Origin: Molanna angustata
Taxonomy: Eukaryota; Arthropoda; Insecta; Trichoptera; Molannidae
Length of the DNA: 64,000 bases
Assembly: GCA_963576475.1 (NCBI GenBank)
Contig: OY754964.1
Coordinates: forward strand, 49,375,473 to 49,439,472
Reading direction: 5' to 3'
Shown: positions 10,311 through 22,059 of the stretch, piece by piece
Position numbering within the stretch: the first letter of the stretch is position 1
Layout: every line of letters begins with the position of its first letter
Program-made: the position numbers and the translations under genes
The notes under the pieces: generated by a model
What the model saw: the letters and a program-made list of their open reading frames with translations, nothing else
Databases searched by the model: none
What the model was told of the DNA's origin: nothing

Positions 10311-11960
10311 GTTCATCATTCGCTCACTTGCTTTCAACTCGTTTGACATTTATGCGAGAATGATAGATAAAAAAAAACAATACAACACCGCCATTAAAGT
10401 TTGTCAAGTGTTTATTTTGAATATTGCTAAATATGGCTTTATAAGACTACATTTTTAATGGGAAAAGAAATTCATTGTGTAATTTGTTAAAATAGGTTGA
10501 AATTGTCCAACGGGACACCATGTAATCGTAATTTAAACAATAAAAGCGAAATATTTATTATATTTTCACTAAAAAAATCATGCATTTAGAAAGCTCTGAA
10601 GCTTTTGTTTCAATAAATAACAAATTATAATACTAAAAATTAGTTTTATAATCAACAAAAAGCATAAAATTGTGGTGAATAATAAAACAAAATTATATTT
10701 GACATATAGCATAATGTGTTCGCAATCTAGTCACAAAGTTACCAAACAAAGTCGACATGTGTCGACATGTTTCCAGAAGTAGTAACAAAGTTACCGAATT
10801 TACAAAATGGCTTCACGTCCTTTTTGGTACCAGTTATTCTCAAAGTTTTAGAAACTTCACAACATTATTAATTTATTTGTTTAATAATACGCTAACAAAA
10901 GCATTTACAAACAAAAATATAGCAAAAAATATTATGAACGATTTTTTTAAACGAAGAAAGACTTAAATACACAAGAATCATTCAAATAGGTTTATTTTGG
11001 ATGCATGAACATAATATATAAAAAAAAGGTAATAATCCAATCAAAAAATGCACACCTACCTAAAATGGAGTATTATTGATTTTTAGAAGGATGATTAGAG
11101 AACTATTATTAGGATTACAAATCCAGATTTGCAAATTTCAAAAATATGTGCAAATTGGCTGTCAAAAAACTGTTTTTTTCGTTCTTTTTAAACAATATCA
11201 CTATAACTTTTTTTTAATAAAAATTCAATTTTCTAAGAATTGATTGTTTTATATAAATGAACCCTTTTTTATAAAATATTTAAGATTTCTTCAATCTTTC
11301 AAATTGGATTATGGCTAAATGACACGTCCTATAGAAAAATTAAAACTACTTTTCGTACAAAACGAGGACTAATATCAAACTTATTTCATACTAGGTAATA
11401 AGTTAGTAGCGAAATAAGTTAGTAGAAACATTTTTTTAAACTACTAACAAAATTTTATTACTAACTACTTACATACAAAATTTATTTAAATTTTTCGCGA
11501 ATAACGCGAATTTTGACGTTTTTGGAAAATATCACCGATTTTTTGTCATTTTCGCAAAAAATAACAAAATGTTTTGATTATTTACAGTTGAGACATTTCC
11601 AGTAATTTTATTTGTTGTGTTACGTTGTGTTTGGAGTATTTTTAAATAAAATAATGTCGATTCAGAAAGATTTTTATCTTCATACAATACTGTTTTGTAT
11701 GAAGTTTGACAGAATAACCAATCAAAAAGAAAACAATTTGGCTGCAATGTATATTTTCAATTTTGAAGCAATTTAAATTTGATGCAAAAAATTGTTATTT
11801 AGGGTGATAAAGTTCTATTTGTTTGTAATTTTTCAAACAATTTTAATTTTAATTATATAAATTATTTAAGCTAATAAAATTATAATTAAATTATATAAAT
11901 TATCTTTTATAATGCAAACAGAACTTGCAATTCTAAATTTTAAACAATTCTAAACATCAC
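10311..11960. other. AT-rich interval without recognised gene
   Basis: No domain-like frame. 10731-10795 carries GTCGACATGTGTCGACATG and two AACAAAGTTACC words, probably the distal part of the palindromic element that starts at 10104. The remainder is A/T homopolymer-rich. Confidence 0.35.
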
Positions 11961-12090
11961 TTTTCTTAAAAAATAACACCGCTTTCCCAAAAAATAACAC
12001 CGACTTCTTAAAAATAACACTCCTTTCTTAAAAAATAACACCGCTTTTCTATAAAAATAACACCGTTTTTCAAAAAAAAAAACCACCGAT
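11961..12090. repeat. Degenerate short tandem repeat (AAAATAACACCGCTTTTCTT)
   Basis: Five to six imperfect units of about 25 bp, each containing AAATAACACC. Not coding. Confidence 0.65.
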
Positions 12091-12743
12091 AAATTCAGGT
12101 CTCTAGTCATGACTCATGCTCATAGCACATCGACTAGTGTGCACGCTGCACGCTCCAGTGCTGTGTTGTTACGAATCAGAATCGCTAGTACATATGAACA
12201 CTCCGAGAGCTACGACTAAATGATTAATAATAATATATTTATTTTCTTTACAAAAAGACCTAAAGGAAAACAAATAGGTATCTCTGATTATAAATAATTA
12301 TTGAAAATATAATGATGTAGGTATTCGAGGTATCATGTTAAGTGTTCAAAAAAAAATTCTATTTGTCAAACTAAGTAGGAAAAATTCCTGTTTAGGTAGA
12401 CAATCAATACACATTACTATTTATTCACATCAGATAAATACGAATACGGCTTTACATGAACTTATTAAACATAGTTTACATAGTTAGAAAGGTTTCATAA
12501 ACTAAGAGCACATTTCGCTCATATATTTGGAAATGATATATTTAAATAGGTAAATAAAAATATTTACTTGGAGTTAGGTTTTATAAATTAATTAACTTTT
12601 TCACTTTTCTGTAGAAAGTCGATGACTGACGGAATCGTTTTGGTTGTTTGCTCATAATGAATGCAATTTTGATGACAATACGTGGCACTCTATCGAAACA
12701 GTTTGAGAAGTTATGACATTTTCTTTACATTTAGCATTGTAAT
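12091..12743. other. AT-rich interval without recognised gene
   Basis: I see only low-complexity AT sequence and a small GC-richer patch at 12115-12210; no repeat family assignment. Confidence 0.3.
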
Positions 12744-13086
12744 GATCGCGACTAGAAGTGTGGTAACAGTGTGGTAACGTTACCACACATTGTGTGTAGA
12801 TTTAAATATTCTGGTAACAATGTTTCCACACTGTTACCACACGTTACTACACTTTTTCCCAAAGTGTACACTAGTCGCAAACTAGTCGCAAACTAGTCGC
12901 AAAGTGTATAGAATGAAAGTCTACACAATGTGTACACTTTGTGTCGACACGGTGTCGACACAAAGTCCACACTTTGTTACCGATTTTTTTCGGTCACAAA
13001 GTGTGGTAACTGTTACCACACTTTCAGACACTGCGACTACTTGTGACTACTTTGAAAATTTAGTGACCGAAAATGGCTATATGGGC
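12744..13086. repeat. Palindrome-rich arm next to the minisatellite (left-hand type)
   Basis: Dense small palindromes: GTGGTAACGTTACCAC, TGTGTCGACACGGTGTCGAC, AAGTGTGGTAACTGTTACC..., plus three direct ACTAGTCGCAA units at 12868-12902. Ends in TGGCTATATGGGC directly against the minisatellite. Architecture resembles foldback transposons, with subrepeat-rich inverted arms around a tandem core; that assignment is inference. Confidence 0.65.
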
Positions 13087-13327
13087 ATGTATTTGTTTGA
13101 GAGAAGTAGGTGAAATATTTTGTAATTGTTTGAGAGACCGTTCAAGTAAAATACCATGTATTTGTTTGAGAGAAGTAGGTGAAATATTTTGTAATTGTTT
13201 GAGAGACCGTTCAAGTAAAATACTATGTATTTGTTTGAGAGATGTAGGTGAAATATTTTGTAATTGTTTGAGAGACCGTTCAAGTAAAATACTATGCATT
13301 TGTTTGATAGAAGGACAAAATGCATAG
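13087..13327 (+). repeat. 69-bp minisatellite, 3.5 units (copy 2)
   Basis: Unit starts at 13087, 13156, 13225 and 13294, exactly 69 bp apart; the units are nearly identical (one AGAAGTAGG to AGATGTAGG change). Stop-free frames on both strands here are explained by the 23-codon period and are not genes. Confidence 0.9.
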
Positions 13328-13662
13328 GCGAAAAACTATAGGGGACATTGCAAAACATTGTTTTTTTTTCAAATGAAGAATTCATTGTTTTACTATATTA
13401 TATTATCTTTTTCTTCCTCTTATTTTAGGACTGTTTATTTCCAGCGTCAGCTTCTCTCTTGTGACGTCGACTGCCAGCTGTCTTTCCATCTCTTGGGGAA
13501 ACATTACATATCTCTGGCTACTTTGACGGTTATTGAGTCTGTCATTGTTGACACGTGTACGTGGCGTGTTATAATAATTATGTCCGTTTATTATTTTGAC
13601 TTCTTATGATCACTATTATCGAAATTCAATTAATATTATGTCGGGTCAGTGTGTTATTAGTA
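13328..13662. other. Unassigned interval
   Basis: Mixed composition with a GC-richer patch (13435-13570) but no recognisable product and no repeat match inside the window. Confidence 0.3.
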
Positions 13663-14669
13663 TAGAATTTGTAGGTTATTTTAAAGCTCAAGTCGACGAA
13701 TATGTATTATTGGGAAGCAAATTTCAACGGAATGGACGGATAGATAAAGAGATCGAAAGAAAAGTTATGGCAGGAACATAGAATAATAAAAGTATAGAAT
13801 ACTCTTTAGCCTGCAGTAAACTGACTTCTTTCTGTTGACTAATTTGGTCAAAATTTTGCAACAAGCATTCAGTAATCATTTGGCCGTCTGCGTGATACGT
13901 TCTCCAAATGGGATTTTTTTTAGCTGCTTGCAAAATTATTTACGCAGTCATAACGAGTAGTACTACATATACGAACAATGTCTACCAGCAGAGTCAAACA
14001 TATATTGACACGAGCCGGCCAATAAAACGGATTCACTTTTTCAGTGAGGTACTGTATGGAAATGAGTATTCAATAGTTTTATTATTATTATATGGGCAGG
14101 AAACAGAGTAAATGGAGCACTTAGACCAATTATGAATGATCGCAACATATTATCAAGGGATGCCAAAGTAGCCATTAATAACACCATCGTAGTGCCAAAC
14201 TTGGCTTATGCTTGGTGAAACCTGGACATGACAGAAGACGCATGAAAACAGAATAAATGCAGTTGAAATGAGATCGTTAAGGAGAATTGTAATAGAACGA
14301 AGTATGACAGGGTAAGAAATGAGGACATAAGGAAAGAATGTAAGATGAAGAAAGATGTCATTAATAGAATGAAAGTGAACACATTGAGATGGTTTGGCCA
14401 CATGGGGAGAATGAATGAGGAACGCCTGATGAAAAAAATATATGTGCGGACAGGAATGGAATGAGAGGTCGGGGATGCCCAAGAAAGGGATGGCACGACC
14501 ATGTGAACGATATTCTGAAAGACGGAAATGTTATAAGTGTGAGCAACAGACGAACATGACGTATGAGACGATGCTTGAATGTGGACTAGGTGAGGGATGC
14601 GTGCCAGGATAGAAAAATGAGACTTTCGGTTCTCTCTGCCTACATGGCGTGATAGTATGTATGTATGAA
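13663..14669 (+). pseudogene. RTE-like LINE (type H), C-terminal region, interrupted by a small TIR element
   Basis: Reads FKAQVDEYVLLGSKFQRNGR (the DEYVYLGSKF motif), IDKEIERKVMAGT, then after the inserted element VNGALRPIMNDRN and, in shifting frames, INAVEMRSLRRI, NTLRWFGHMGRMNEERL, GWHDHVNDILKDGN, NRRT and LSVLSAYMA. This is the order of the thumb and C-terminal domain of a common insect endonuclease/reverse-transcriptase LINE. Multiple frameshifts and stops; ends with the family signature GGCGTGATAGTATGTATGTA. The minus-strand copy at 21621-22055 keeps one frame open over the same blocks. Confidence 0.8.
13779..14090. mobile_element. 312-bp TIR element nested in the type H LINE
   Basis: Ends AATAATAAAAGTATAGAATA CTC and GAGTATTCAATAGTTTTATT ATTATTA are inverted repeats of about 25 bp. 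Flanked by TATGGCAGGAACA (13766-13778) and TATGGGCAGGAAAC (14091-14104), an unusually long imperfect direct repeat. LINE coding resumes in register after it. Confidence 0.65.
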
Positions 14670-14689
14670 GGTTATTTTATTCATTCATG

Positions 14690-15150
14690 GGTGTAAAATG
14701 GTACAATGCACTGGATGGAAATATAAAGTAATGAATAATACTGACAACTTGTCAACTTTTAAAAAAGAGTTAAAATAATTTCCTCCTCGTTGTACCATAT
14801 GAATGTATTAATTTTAGTGTATGTATTGTGTAAGTGAAGTCCTGTGTATATCTTTATTAATTGTTAGCTTTTTTTTATTTATTTTTCCACTTTTGTAAAT
14901 TAAAATAATATATTTTTTTATGAACTCTGATGTTTTGTGTATGTACCTTACTGTAGACTCCTTTTATGTATTTTATGTTTCTTGTTAAATTTAAGTTTTG
15001 TGAACTCCTCCCCGAAGCACAAGGTTTCCTTCTTTTCGGGGAGAATTTCAAATTTATTTGTGATATATTTTTTTTATAATATGTCAAAATGTATCCTTTT
15101 TATACTTTCTTATTAATAAAATTTACTTTACTTTACTTTATTTTAAAAAT
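14690..15150 (+). mobile_element. CR1/Jockey-like LINE 3' end with 3' UTR
   Basis: VKWYNALDGNIK followed after a frame change by DNLSTFKKELK, the WNxLP...SxFKxxL type C-terminus. A long T-rich 3' UTR follows, with the stem-loop at 15007-15043, and a (TTTAC)n tail at 15118-15145. Confidence 0.65.
15007..15043 (+). other. Stem-loop in LINE 3' UTR
   Basis: CTCCCCGAA / TTCGGGGAG, a perfect 9-bp stem with a 19-base loop. It is by far the most GC-rich point of the surrounding 3' UTR. Confidence 0.65.
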
Positions 15151-16235
15151 AAAAAAATAACCTTTAAATACTTCACTCATTCAGGTTTTAGTTTCATTAT
15201 AATATACATAGTAAATATAGGTAGTACATAAGCTTGTATATGAATTAACTTTCATAAAGGTTAATTACTATCGTGGCATATATTATATCTTTATTCATTT
15301 TATTACTAATTATGGTCACCGATCAAAATTGGGCGTGATTTTCTAAAATATACTGTTAATATAAAACACTACGCCTAATACTAATTATAACTTTATTATT
15401 GAATGGCAATTTCTTACAATAACCATTTTATACGTAGGGATGTGTCAATTGGTTTAGAAATAATTTCACTTGGGAATTGAATACACCAAAGTACTTGTAC
15501 GCTATACAGTTTGCTTATTCAGGCGTATCAAAATACCTTAACAAGCATAACATTATCCGTCGTTGCACCTGTAAAAAAAGACAGATTTAAAAAAAAAACA
15601 ATGACTAGTTTCATGTAACACATGAGATCCAATACGCACCAAACAATAAACCTTTAAATCAATTTTTTTTCCTTTATTTTTTATACAAAAAATATATGTC
15701 AGGATAGGATATGTATGTCAGTCTTTTTTCCCTATCCTGAATATTTAAACATTCCCAGATTCCCCGTAGATATTGTGTATATTGCCATACAATTTGAACT
15801 ATTTCGTCACTAAATTCAAATTTTATTAAAATTATTAAAAAAAATTTAGAAGTACTACTACAATGTATGTATTTTTTATTGAAAATTAAACTTCTTCTTT
15901 TTTTGTGAACTTTTTACTGTGTAGGTTGATATATAAATAATATTTTACTGTGAACTTTTAATTGTTAAGGTTGATTTATGTATATTTTTTGTTTTTATTT
16001 TTTGTATACCTAATACGTACCTACCTATGTGTTATATTTTTTTGTATTGTAAAATGTACTAACTTAACAAAATTTACTTATAATTGCTTCGGAACAGACT
16101 GTGTCTAGTGAAGTAGCTATCTTTAATATATTTTGTTTTTTTAATATTGTGCTACTAAAAAATAAATAAAAAATATATTTGGGGTGTTTCGGCGTTATTC
16201 GATATATAAAAAAATGGAAATATAGGCAGTTAAAC
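15151..16235. other. AT-rich interval; possible further LINE 3' UTR
   Basis: Contains two diverged copies of TTTACTGTGAACTTTTAATT GTTAAGGTTGAT (near 15905 and 15945) and an AAATAAATAAAAAA tail near 16158, in the style of a LINE 3' UTR, but no coding remnant precedes it. Confidence 0.3.
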
Positions 16236-16615
16236 ACATAAAGACGTATGACAGAATAAGAATGAGAATATTAGACGAGAATGTATGAGAGATATCATAA
16301 GCAAGATGAAAATAAATGCCCTAAGGTGGTTTGGCCACATAGAAAGAATGAGTGATGACTGTCTGACAAAAAAAGTATATAAGGCTGATGAAAGAGGAAC
16401 GAAGAGTAGAGGACGGTCAAGAAAAAATTCCCAAAAAGTCAAGTCTCTATATTTTGAAAGATGGAGACGTTAGAAGTAAGAATAACAGAAGAGCATTTAT
16501 GAGTCGATGCATGGACGTGAACGAATCGATAAGTGTATGTCAAGAGAGAGGAGTCTGGCGTTCGGTTCTCTCTGCCTACCACAATTAGGGAAAGGGCGTG
16601 ATGGTATTGTATGAT
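16236..16615 (+). pseudogene. RTE-like LINE (type H), C-terminal fragment
   Basis: ISKMKINALRWFGHIERMSD and CLTKKVYKADERGTKSRGR in one frame, then, one base shift later, ILKDGDVRSKNNRRAF, CMDVNESISVCQERG and WRSVLSAYHN, the last residues before the family 3' end AAAGGGCGTGATGGTATTGT. A different, more diverged subfamily than 13663-14669. Confidence 0.8.
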
Positions 16616-17460
16616 AAACACAAATTTGTCATTAAACATATTTATCCTACGGATAAAAGTTTGACAAACCCTGGAACTTTTTCAAGAAATTTGCAAGATT
16701 TTGAGTTTTTATATTTGTTTATACATATAAAAATATTCAGCGTTATAGCTTTTTTGGTTTCTGTTATATTTGGAAAAGTAAAATATAAATTCAAAAGGTT
16801 ATAACCCCTGACAGAGTATAAAAGTTTTGTAGGCAAAAACTTTTTATGTTATTTGAAATTTTGTGCATCATGCGGATCAAAATTTATAAGGAAAACTCAC
16901 ACACACACACACCTTCATACACATCCAGACATACACAGCAAATTTTCTATACCATATTATATAACATATATGCTGCGAAGCCTATACAGTAGTTTTTGAC
17001 ATGAAAAAGTTGAAAAACCATGAAAAATGTAGATCTGGCCATTCAAAAACTCGTTGATCTTGGCTTGAAACTTAGTCGATCTGTTAAGAGAAATAAATTC
17101 TCTTGAACAAACCGACACGCGACACTTGGAAAACATCAGATTTATTCGCTTATAAAACAAATTATTTTGAATATAAAGATGATAACATTAATTTTATAAA
17201 ACTCTCCGTCTATGTTTACGGTATTAAAATGGATTAGTTAGTGTGTAAATAATTTGAAGCATAAAATGTTGACAAACGTAAAATAAATAGGTAGGTTTAA
17301 TCATCGGTACAAATTACATGTAGATGAGTTTTTAATGAATGTTTGTAAGCAACAAGATAAAGGTTTAAAGGGTACTATAGGAACATCGCGATATTGACTC
17401 AATACATTGTTAATAAACAGTTCATACATTATATTTCATAGTTCAAAACTCATAGTTTGA
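16616..17460. other. AT-rich interval without recognised gene
   Basis: Only a short (CA)n run at 16900-16912 stands out. Confidence 0.3.
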
Positions 17461-17995
17461 ACTATGTTCAGTGGGTTGTGTCCAACGCCTCACTGCCAAG
17501 TCACCACTCGGTATTTTCAGCATTCTCATGAAATGAGTGTGTAAAATTAATTTTTGATATAAATATTTCATTTATGAAAACTTGATAATTTTTCAATCCT
17601 TACATAAATGAACGTGGTGTGCGAATTTAGCAATTTGAAAATAAACAAATCAAATTTTAAGTTTCGTAATCGTGGGGTCACTTTGAAATATTTGAAAGTA
17701 ATAAAAATTGAGCATCACTGATCAGATATCCTTCAAAATCTAATGGGCTCTATGCGAGTATTAAATATACAAATTTGCAAAAATTGAAAAGAATCGAATG
17801 AGTACTTTAGTGTTTAATCGATGAAGTAGAATATACACGCCGTACATAGCACACAGCACTCGCGCAGATACATTGTGATGAAACTTTCAAAATACACTCA
17901 GCATTATACTAGTTGATAATCTGTAATAAAAAAATAACCGTAAAAATTTCGAATTCACAACTCTCCACTATATCCCCTTGGAGTACTGAAAAGTA
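17461..17995. mobile_element. Family M repeat, copy 1
   Basis: Starts GTGGGTTGTGTCCAACGCC and ends near CAACTCTCCACTATATCC. Both termini recur: GTGTTGGCCACAACCCACTC (51617-51636, reversed) and GACTCTCCACTAT at 28747 and 51080. Non-coding, identity unknown. Confidence 0.5.
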
Positions 17996-18107
17996 AAAAT
18001 ATTTATACATTTGTCACCAATTATTATTTTTTGTTGGTACAAGGTAAATAACGAAAGCAATATATTTATTCAAATGTTCACTAATTATAGTGAAATGAAT
18101 TGGGCTA

Positions 18108-18759
18108 AAAAATCCTAAGTTCTTCGTCAAGACAGTATAAATTATATTGTTTTATAGATAGTGTTTTTTTTAATCTAGATATAGACTTGATCTTGGAGGC
18201 ACAAATGAGTTATTAAAAATGAAGATATCATTCCCACCATTGCCAAAAACCTGCCTTGTGTCCAACGAAAATATAGGGTCCTTTTTCAGCTATTTAGAGT
18301 CGGCCTTCGTGGCTCAGTTGGTTATATATCTGGCTGTAAGATCCTGGGTTCGATTTCCGTTGGAGACACAGCTTAATTGTATTTTCTGTCTGGATCTGGT
18401 AGACGATTAATATCGTTAGTCTCCAAAATGTCTCCAAAAATCCTAAGTTCTTCGTCAAGACAGTATAAATTATATTGTTTTATAGATAGTGTTTTTTTTA
18501 ATCTAGATATAGACTTGATCTTGGAGGCACAAATGAGTTATTAAAAATGAAGATATCATTCCCACCATTGCCAAAAACCTGCCTTGTGTCCAACGAAAAT
18601 ATAGGGTCCTTTTTCAGCTATTTAGAGTCGGCCTTCGTGGCTCAGTTGGTTATATATCTGGCTGTAAGATCCTGGGTTCGATTTCCGTTGGAGACACAGC
18701 TTAATTGTATTTTCTGTCTGGATCTGGTAGACGATTAATATCGTTAGTCTCCAAAATGT
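18108..18759 (+). repeat. 328-bp direct tandem duplication
   Basis: 18113 onward and 18441 onward are the same sequence with a fixed offset of 328; I see no difference over about 324 bp, including the SINE inside. The duplicated 63-codon frames are not genes. Either a very recent duplication or an assembly artefact. Confidence 0.9.
18300..18435 (+). mobile_element. SINE-A, truncated copy in duplication unit 1
   Basis: TCGGCCTTCGTGGCTCAGTT (box A) and GGGTTCGATTTCCGTTGG (box B), then the CTGGATCTGGTAGACGATTA body; cut at CTCCAAAATG where the second unit begins. Confidence 0.85.
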
Positions 18760-18800
18760 GGCAACTTAGTTGCCCGAGAACTAATGTAAAATAAATAGTC
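18628..18800 (+). mobile_element. SINE-A, copy in duplication unit 2
   Basis: Identical head to the copy at 18300 but continues further: GTGGCAACTTAGTTGCCCGA GAA then TAAAATAAATAG. The middle of the 3' half (GGGTGCGTGTTAAATT...) is deleted. Confidence 0.85.
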
Positions 18801-20180
18801 TTGATAGATATGAATTTTATACCATCCATAATGAATTTGATGAACTGTCTCAATGTTGAATCTAAAGCATCGAGCAAGGGTTGTGTAATTAAATACTCGT
18901 AGCGCGCATTCACCTCTCGAATGTTATAAAGGTATGTATGAGTGCCTTTACGTAATATAAGTATAAGGTTGGTCTCCTATAGTCCCATTGACTCCTGGTC
19001 GGCCTCATTGCTTTACTAACATGGATTCCGTTAGCAATTAAAGCCCCGTGGCCTATAACCCCATCAAAACTACTAAACACTACTTATTATATGTTGTGTA
19101 GGGAAAAGCATTCCAACAAAACGATCAGTAATAATGACAACTTAGCACGAATCAGTTTATTGAAATTGTCGATTGATAGAATCTCTCCTGCAATATTATT
19201 ATTCGAATGATATTCAACGCCTCATTGATGGATAATCGTATCGCATAATACATACATGGTATTATATTCTTAAAAACATAATATTCCTTAATATAAATAA
19301 AATACAATTATTCCTTGGACACGCACCTACCAGGTAAAATATAAATATTTTTGTAGAAAACATCAGGTGATGGGTATTAATGTTATTGGATAGTGGACTG
19401 TATTAATAAATGATCTCACCGATGCTTCCCTTATTTCTGGTTCACTATGATTCTTTCTTTTCTGTGCACTGGCTGAAACGTCCACACGCGGTGATCTTCA
19501 AACTTGTACTTACTTTTTTCACCTGTCACTAATTGTTACCCAAAATTATTGCGACTAACTTTCCAAGTGACGATTCCCAAACACATCGGTGAGGGGATAA
19601 GGCCAAGGAAGTGATAAACGGAAATATGCTTCTACAATGATTTTTTATTTTTTGTATTGTATTGTATACCTATATTTTATTTAGATGTAAAATATACAAT
19701 TTCTTACATCGAGTAAAACAAATAATAAAAAAAAAACAAAATCAACATCGGATGACTATATGAACACCCAAAAAAGACACGTACCTATCAATACAATAAA
19801 ACACAAAATAAAAACAAAAGGAAAACACACAACAGAAGACATATTAAAAAAATATATCGCAACACATATTCAAAAAACACAGTCACATGATACAGAAAAA
19901 GATACACAATAAACAAAATAATGTCCTTGAGCACTCAATAATAATACTCAAAAAAATGTGTGTAATTGAGACATGTAAAAGAAGAGAATCAAAAATTTAT
20001 ATAAACAGAATTATTTCTAAATTTTTAAAATAAATTAAACACTTGTTTTTCTTTCTACATTTATTTTTACTCTCCAGAACGACCGTTTCGCCTGGTGAAG
20101 GCCTTTTCAACTGGTGAAGTACATGGTGTGGTTTTTTCTTATATACTATTACATTAGATGGAATTTATACAAAGCAAAAA
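18801..20180. other. Unassigned interval with an A-rich block
   Basis: 19690-20000 is A-rich and looks like the reverse complement of a T-rich LINE 3' UTR, similar in style to 1380-1670. 20077-20110 carries the GACCGTTTCGCCTGG end motif. No gene. Confidence 0.35.
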
Positions 20181-20870
20181 AGGTGGGTGGTTGTTACAGT
20201 TTAAGAATTATATCCATTTCTAATCTCTTATTCTTACCTGAGAATTTGTACCTAATTGCAGCTGTGGGGAATTGTCATCTTTGGGATATACCCACATTTA
20301 TTGCCTAGGTATCTACTTACTAAATATGAGAAAAAAAAAAAAAAAAAAAATACACGTTGAAATAATATCTTATATTATGCATTAATTGCTTTGGGGTGGG
20401 TGGTTGTTACAGTTAAAATATTATATCTAGTCCTAAACAATTAGGTCGTGTTGCAGCTGTAGGGGATATTCATCTGTGGGATATACCCACTTTTGGCAAT
20501 CTAGATACCCATTTACTGAACATAATATAAGATTAAACATATAAGATAAAATATACACTGAGATTATATCTAACTATACATTATACATTATTAGGTTTGA
20601 AAATATTAAGTAAGGGAGAACTATATGTGTTAATCTGTTCGTTGATGATATTATTATTCAGATTCTTGTTAATTTCTAATTGTTCTAGTATGTTTAATTT
20701 TAGTCCTTTGTTGCAAAATTGTAGCGGGGTTGGTTTATTGTCGTCTGTAATATGATGGTTATTGTGGATGAAAAAAAAAAAAAAAAATACACGTTGAAAT
20801 AATATCTTATATTATGCATTAATTGCTTTGGGGTGGGTGGTTGTTACAGTTAAAATATTATATCTTGGAA
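20181..20870 (-). mobile_element. 5'-truncated Penelope-like element between terminal direct repeats
   Basis: A segment of about 95 bp (with an A17-20 run, TACACGTTGAAATAATATC and GGTGGGTGGTTGTTACAG) is present at 20331-20426 and again at 20771-20864, offset 437. A third partial copy begins at 20182. Between the first two lies a coding remnant on the minus strand (20581-20769) and its 3' UTR. Terminal-repeat, truncated body, terminal-repeat is the usual layout of Penelope-like insertions. Confidence 0.6.
20581..20769 (-). pseudogene. Penelope-like element, C-terminal end of RT/GIY-YIG protein
   Basis: About 62 stop-free codons ending in TAA at 20581-20583. The block NKGLKLNILEQLEINK followed by NEQINTYSSPLLNIF matches what I know of the region after the GIY-YIG endonuclease in Penelope-like proteins (pattern: FAxHLxxxxH ... 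NKGxxxxxLExLEIxK ... LNDQ). The GIY-YIG catalytic residues themselves and the RT domain are upstream of the truncation and missing. A LINE of another clade is the alternative. Confidence 0.55.
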
Positions 20871-21620
20871 TTCTGTAAAATGGAATTCTACATAGTAAAC
20901 GCTGTCAGTGTAAACAAAATTAAAAGTGCAGAATTATTTCTTTACAGATTAAAGCTAATCATCTAAAAATCAGTCATTGTGTAATTAGACTATTTTATTT
21001 TTATTTTGAAATTGTTAAATTCAGTTGCCAATCTCTCTAATTTATTTGATAACGGGGTGCACATTGTGCACAACTGACCCACTATATTTCGTCTATTACT
21101 CTCAACAGTTACAAAGGCACGGCGTGACTTTCCTATGTCTTTATGTATTTGAAATAGCACAAATAGTAAAAAAGTTAAAAATGCTACACAAACTTATTAG
21201 GGTAAAGAGGATATAAATAAATATATTGAGACGCTTTGAAACATCTCAATATACTTGAGGCATTGTATATTGCACAATAATATTGTTCGTTCGTGGAAGA
21301 CTTAATTGAAAAATAATTTGCATATCTTCTTGTCAGTCGAAGTGTCTCAGTTTGAAATAGATATTTAAATGAAGTCAAATACATGGCACCCACCTTCCCT
21401 TATATTCTACCTGAATTTATGTACGCATTTGGGTAGTAAATTTAGTTAATTAAATCGGTGTTAACTTCCCTACAGATTCGATTAATACAATTTTGAATAA
21501 TTTTGTAAAACAATGCCACGGATTTGTGTATAAATAATAAGTCAAAACGTCACTATTTTCAAAATATATTGATTTTCTTTTAAAAAATATCGTTTCGTTC
21601 ACGATTTACTACAGTGATTA
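20871..21620. other. Unassigned interval
   Basis: Contains a hairpin TATATTGAGA / TCTCAATATA near 21222-21253. No gene or repeat assignment. Confidence 0.3.
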
Positions 21621-22055
21621 ATATACATACCATCACGCCATGTCCCTCACGGGGTACGCAGAGAGAACCGAACGCCACTTACTTCTATCTTGACATACAT
21701 TCATCGCCTCGTCAACATTCATACATCGTCTTATACATGTTCGTCTGTTGTTCACGCTTCTAACATTTCCGTCTTTCAAAATACCGTTCACATGGACGTG
21801 CCATCCCTTCCTTCGGCGGCCCCGACCTCTCATTCCATTCCTGTCTGCAATGTATATTTTCTTCTTCAGGCGTTCCTCATTCATTCTCCTCATGTGGCCA
21901 AACCATCTCAATGTGTTCACTTTCATTCTATTAATAACATCTTTCTTTATCCTACATTCTTTCCTTGTATCCTCATTTCTGACCCTGTCATACATTGTTC
22001 TATTACAGATTCTTCTTAGCGATCTCATTTCAACAGCATTTATTCTACTTAACAA
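21621..22055 (-). pseudogene. RTE-like LINE (type H), C-terminal domain, 140 codons open
   Basis: The best preserved type H remnant: INAVEMRSLRRICNRTMYDR, VINRMKVNTLRWFGHMRRMN, KKIYIADRNGMRGRGRRRKG, GILKDGNVRSVNNRRTC, VCQDRSKWRSVLSAYP, then the stop and the CATGGCGTGATGGTATGTAT 3' end. It lies downstream of the catalytic RT core, which is absent. Truncated at about 22055 exactly where a type I fragment starts, so the two were joined by insertion or deletion. Confidence 0.85.
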
Positions 22056-22059
22056 ATTG

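Noticed and set aside
13060..13385. Three overlapping frames of 79-102 codons on both strands
   Set aside because: 69-bp minisatellite (23 codons) leaves frames open; peptide repeats mirror DNA repeats.
14153..14546. Minus-strand frames of 61-109 codons
   Set aside because: Antisense shadows of the plus-strand type H LINE.
18219..18738. Two identical 63-codon frames
   Set aside because: They run into SINE-A heads and are copies made by the 328-bp duplication.
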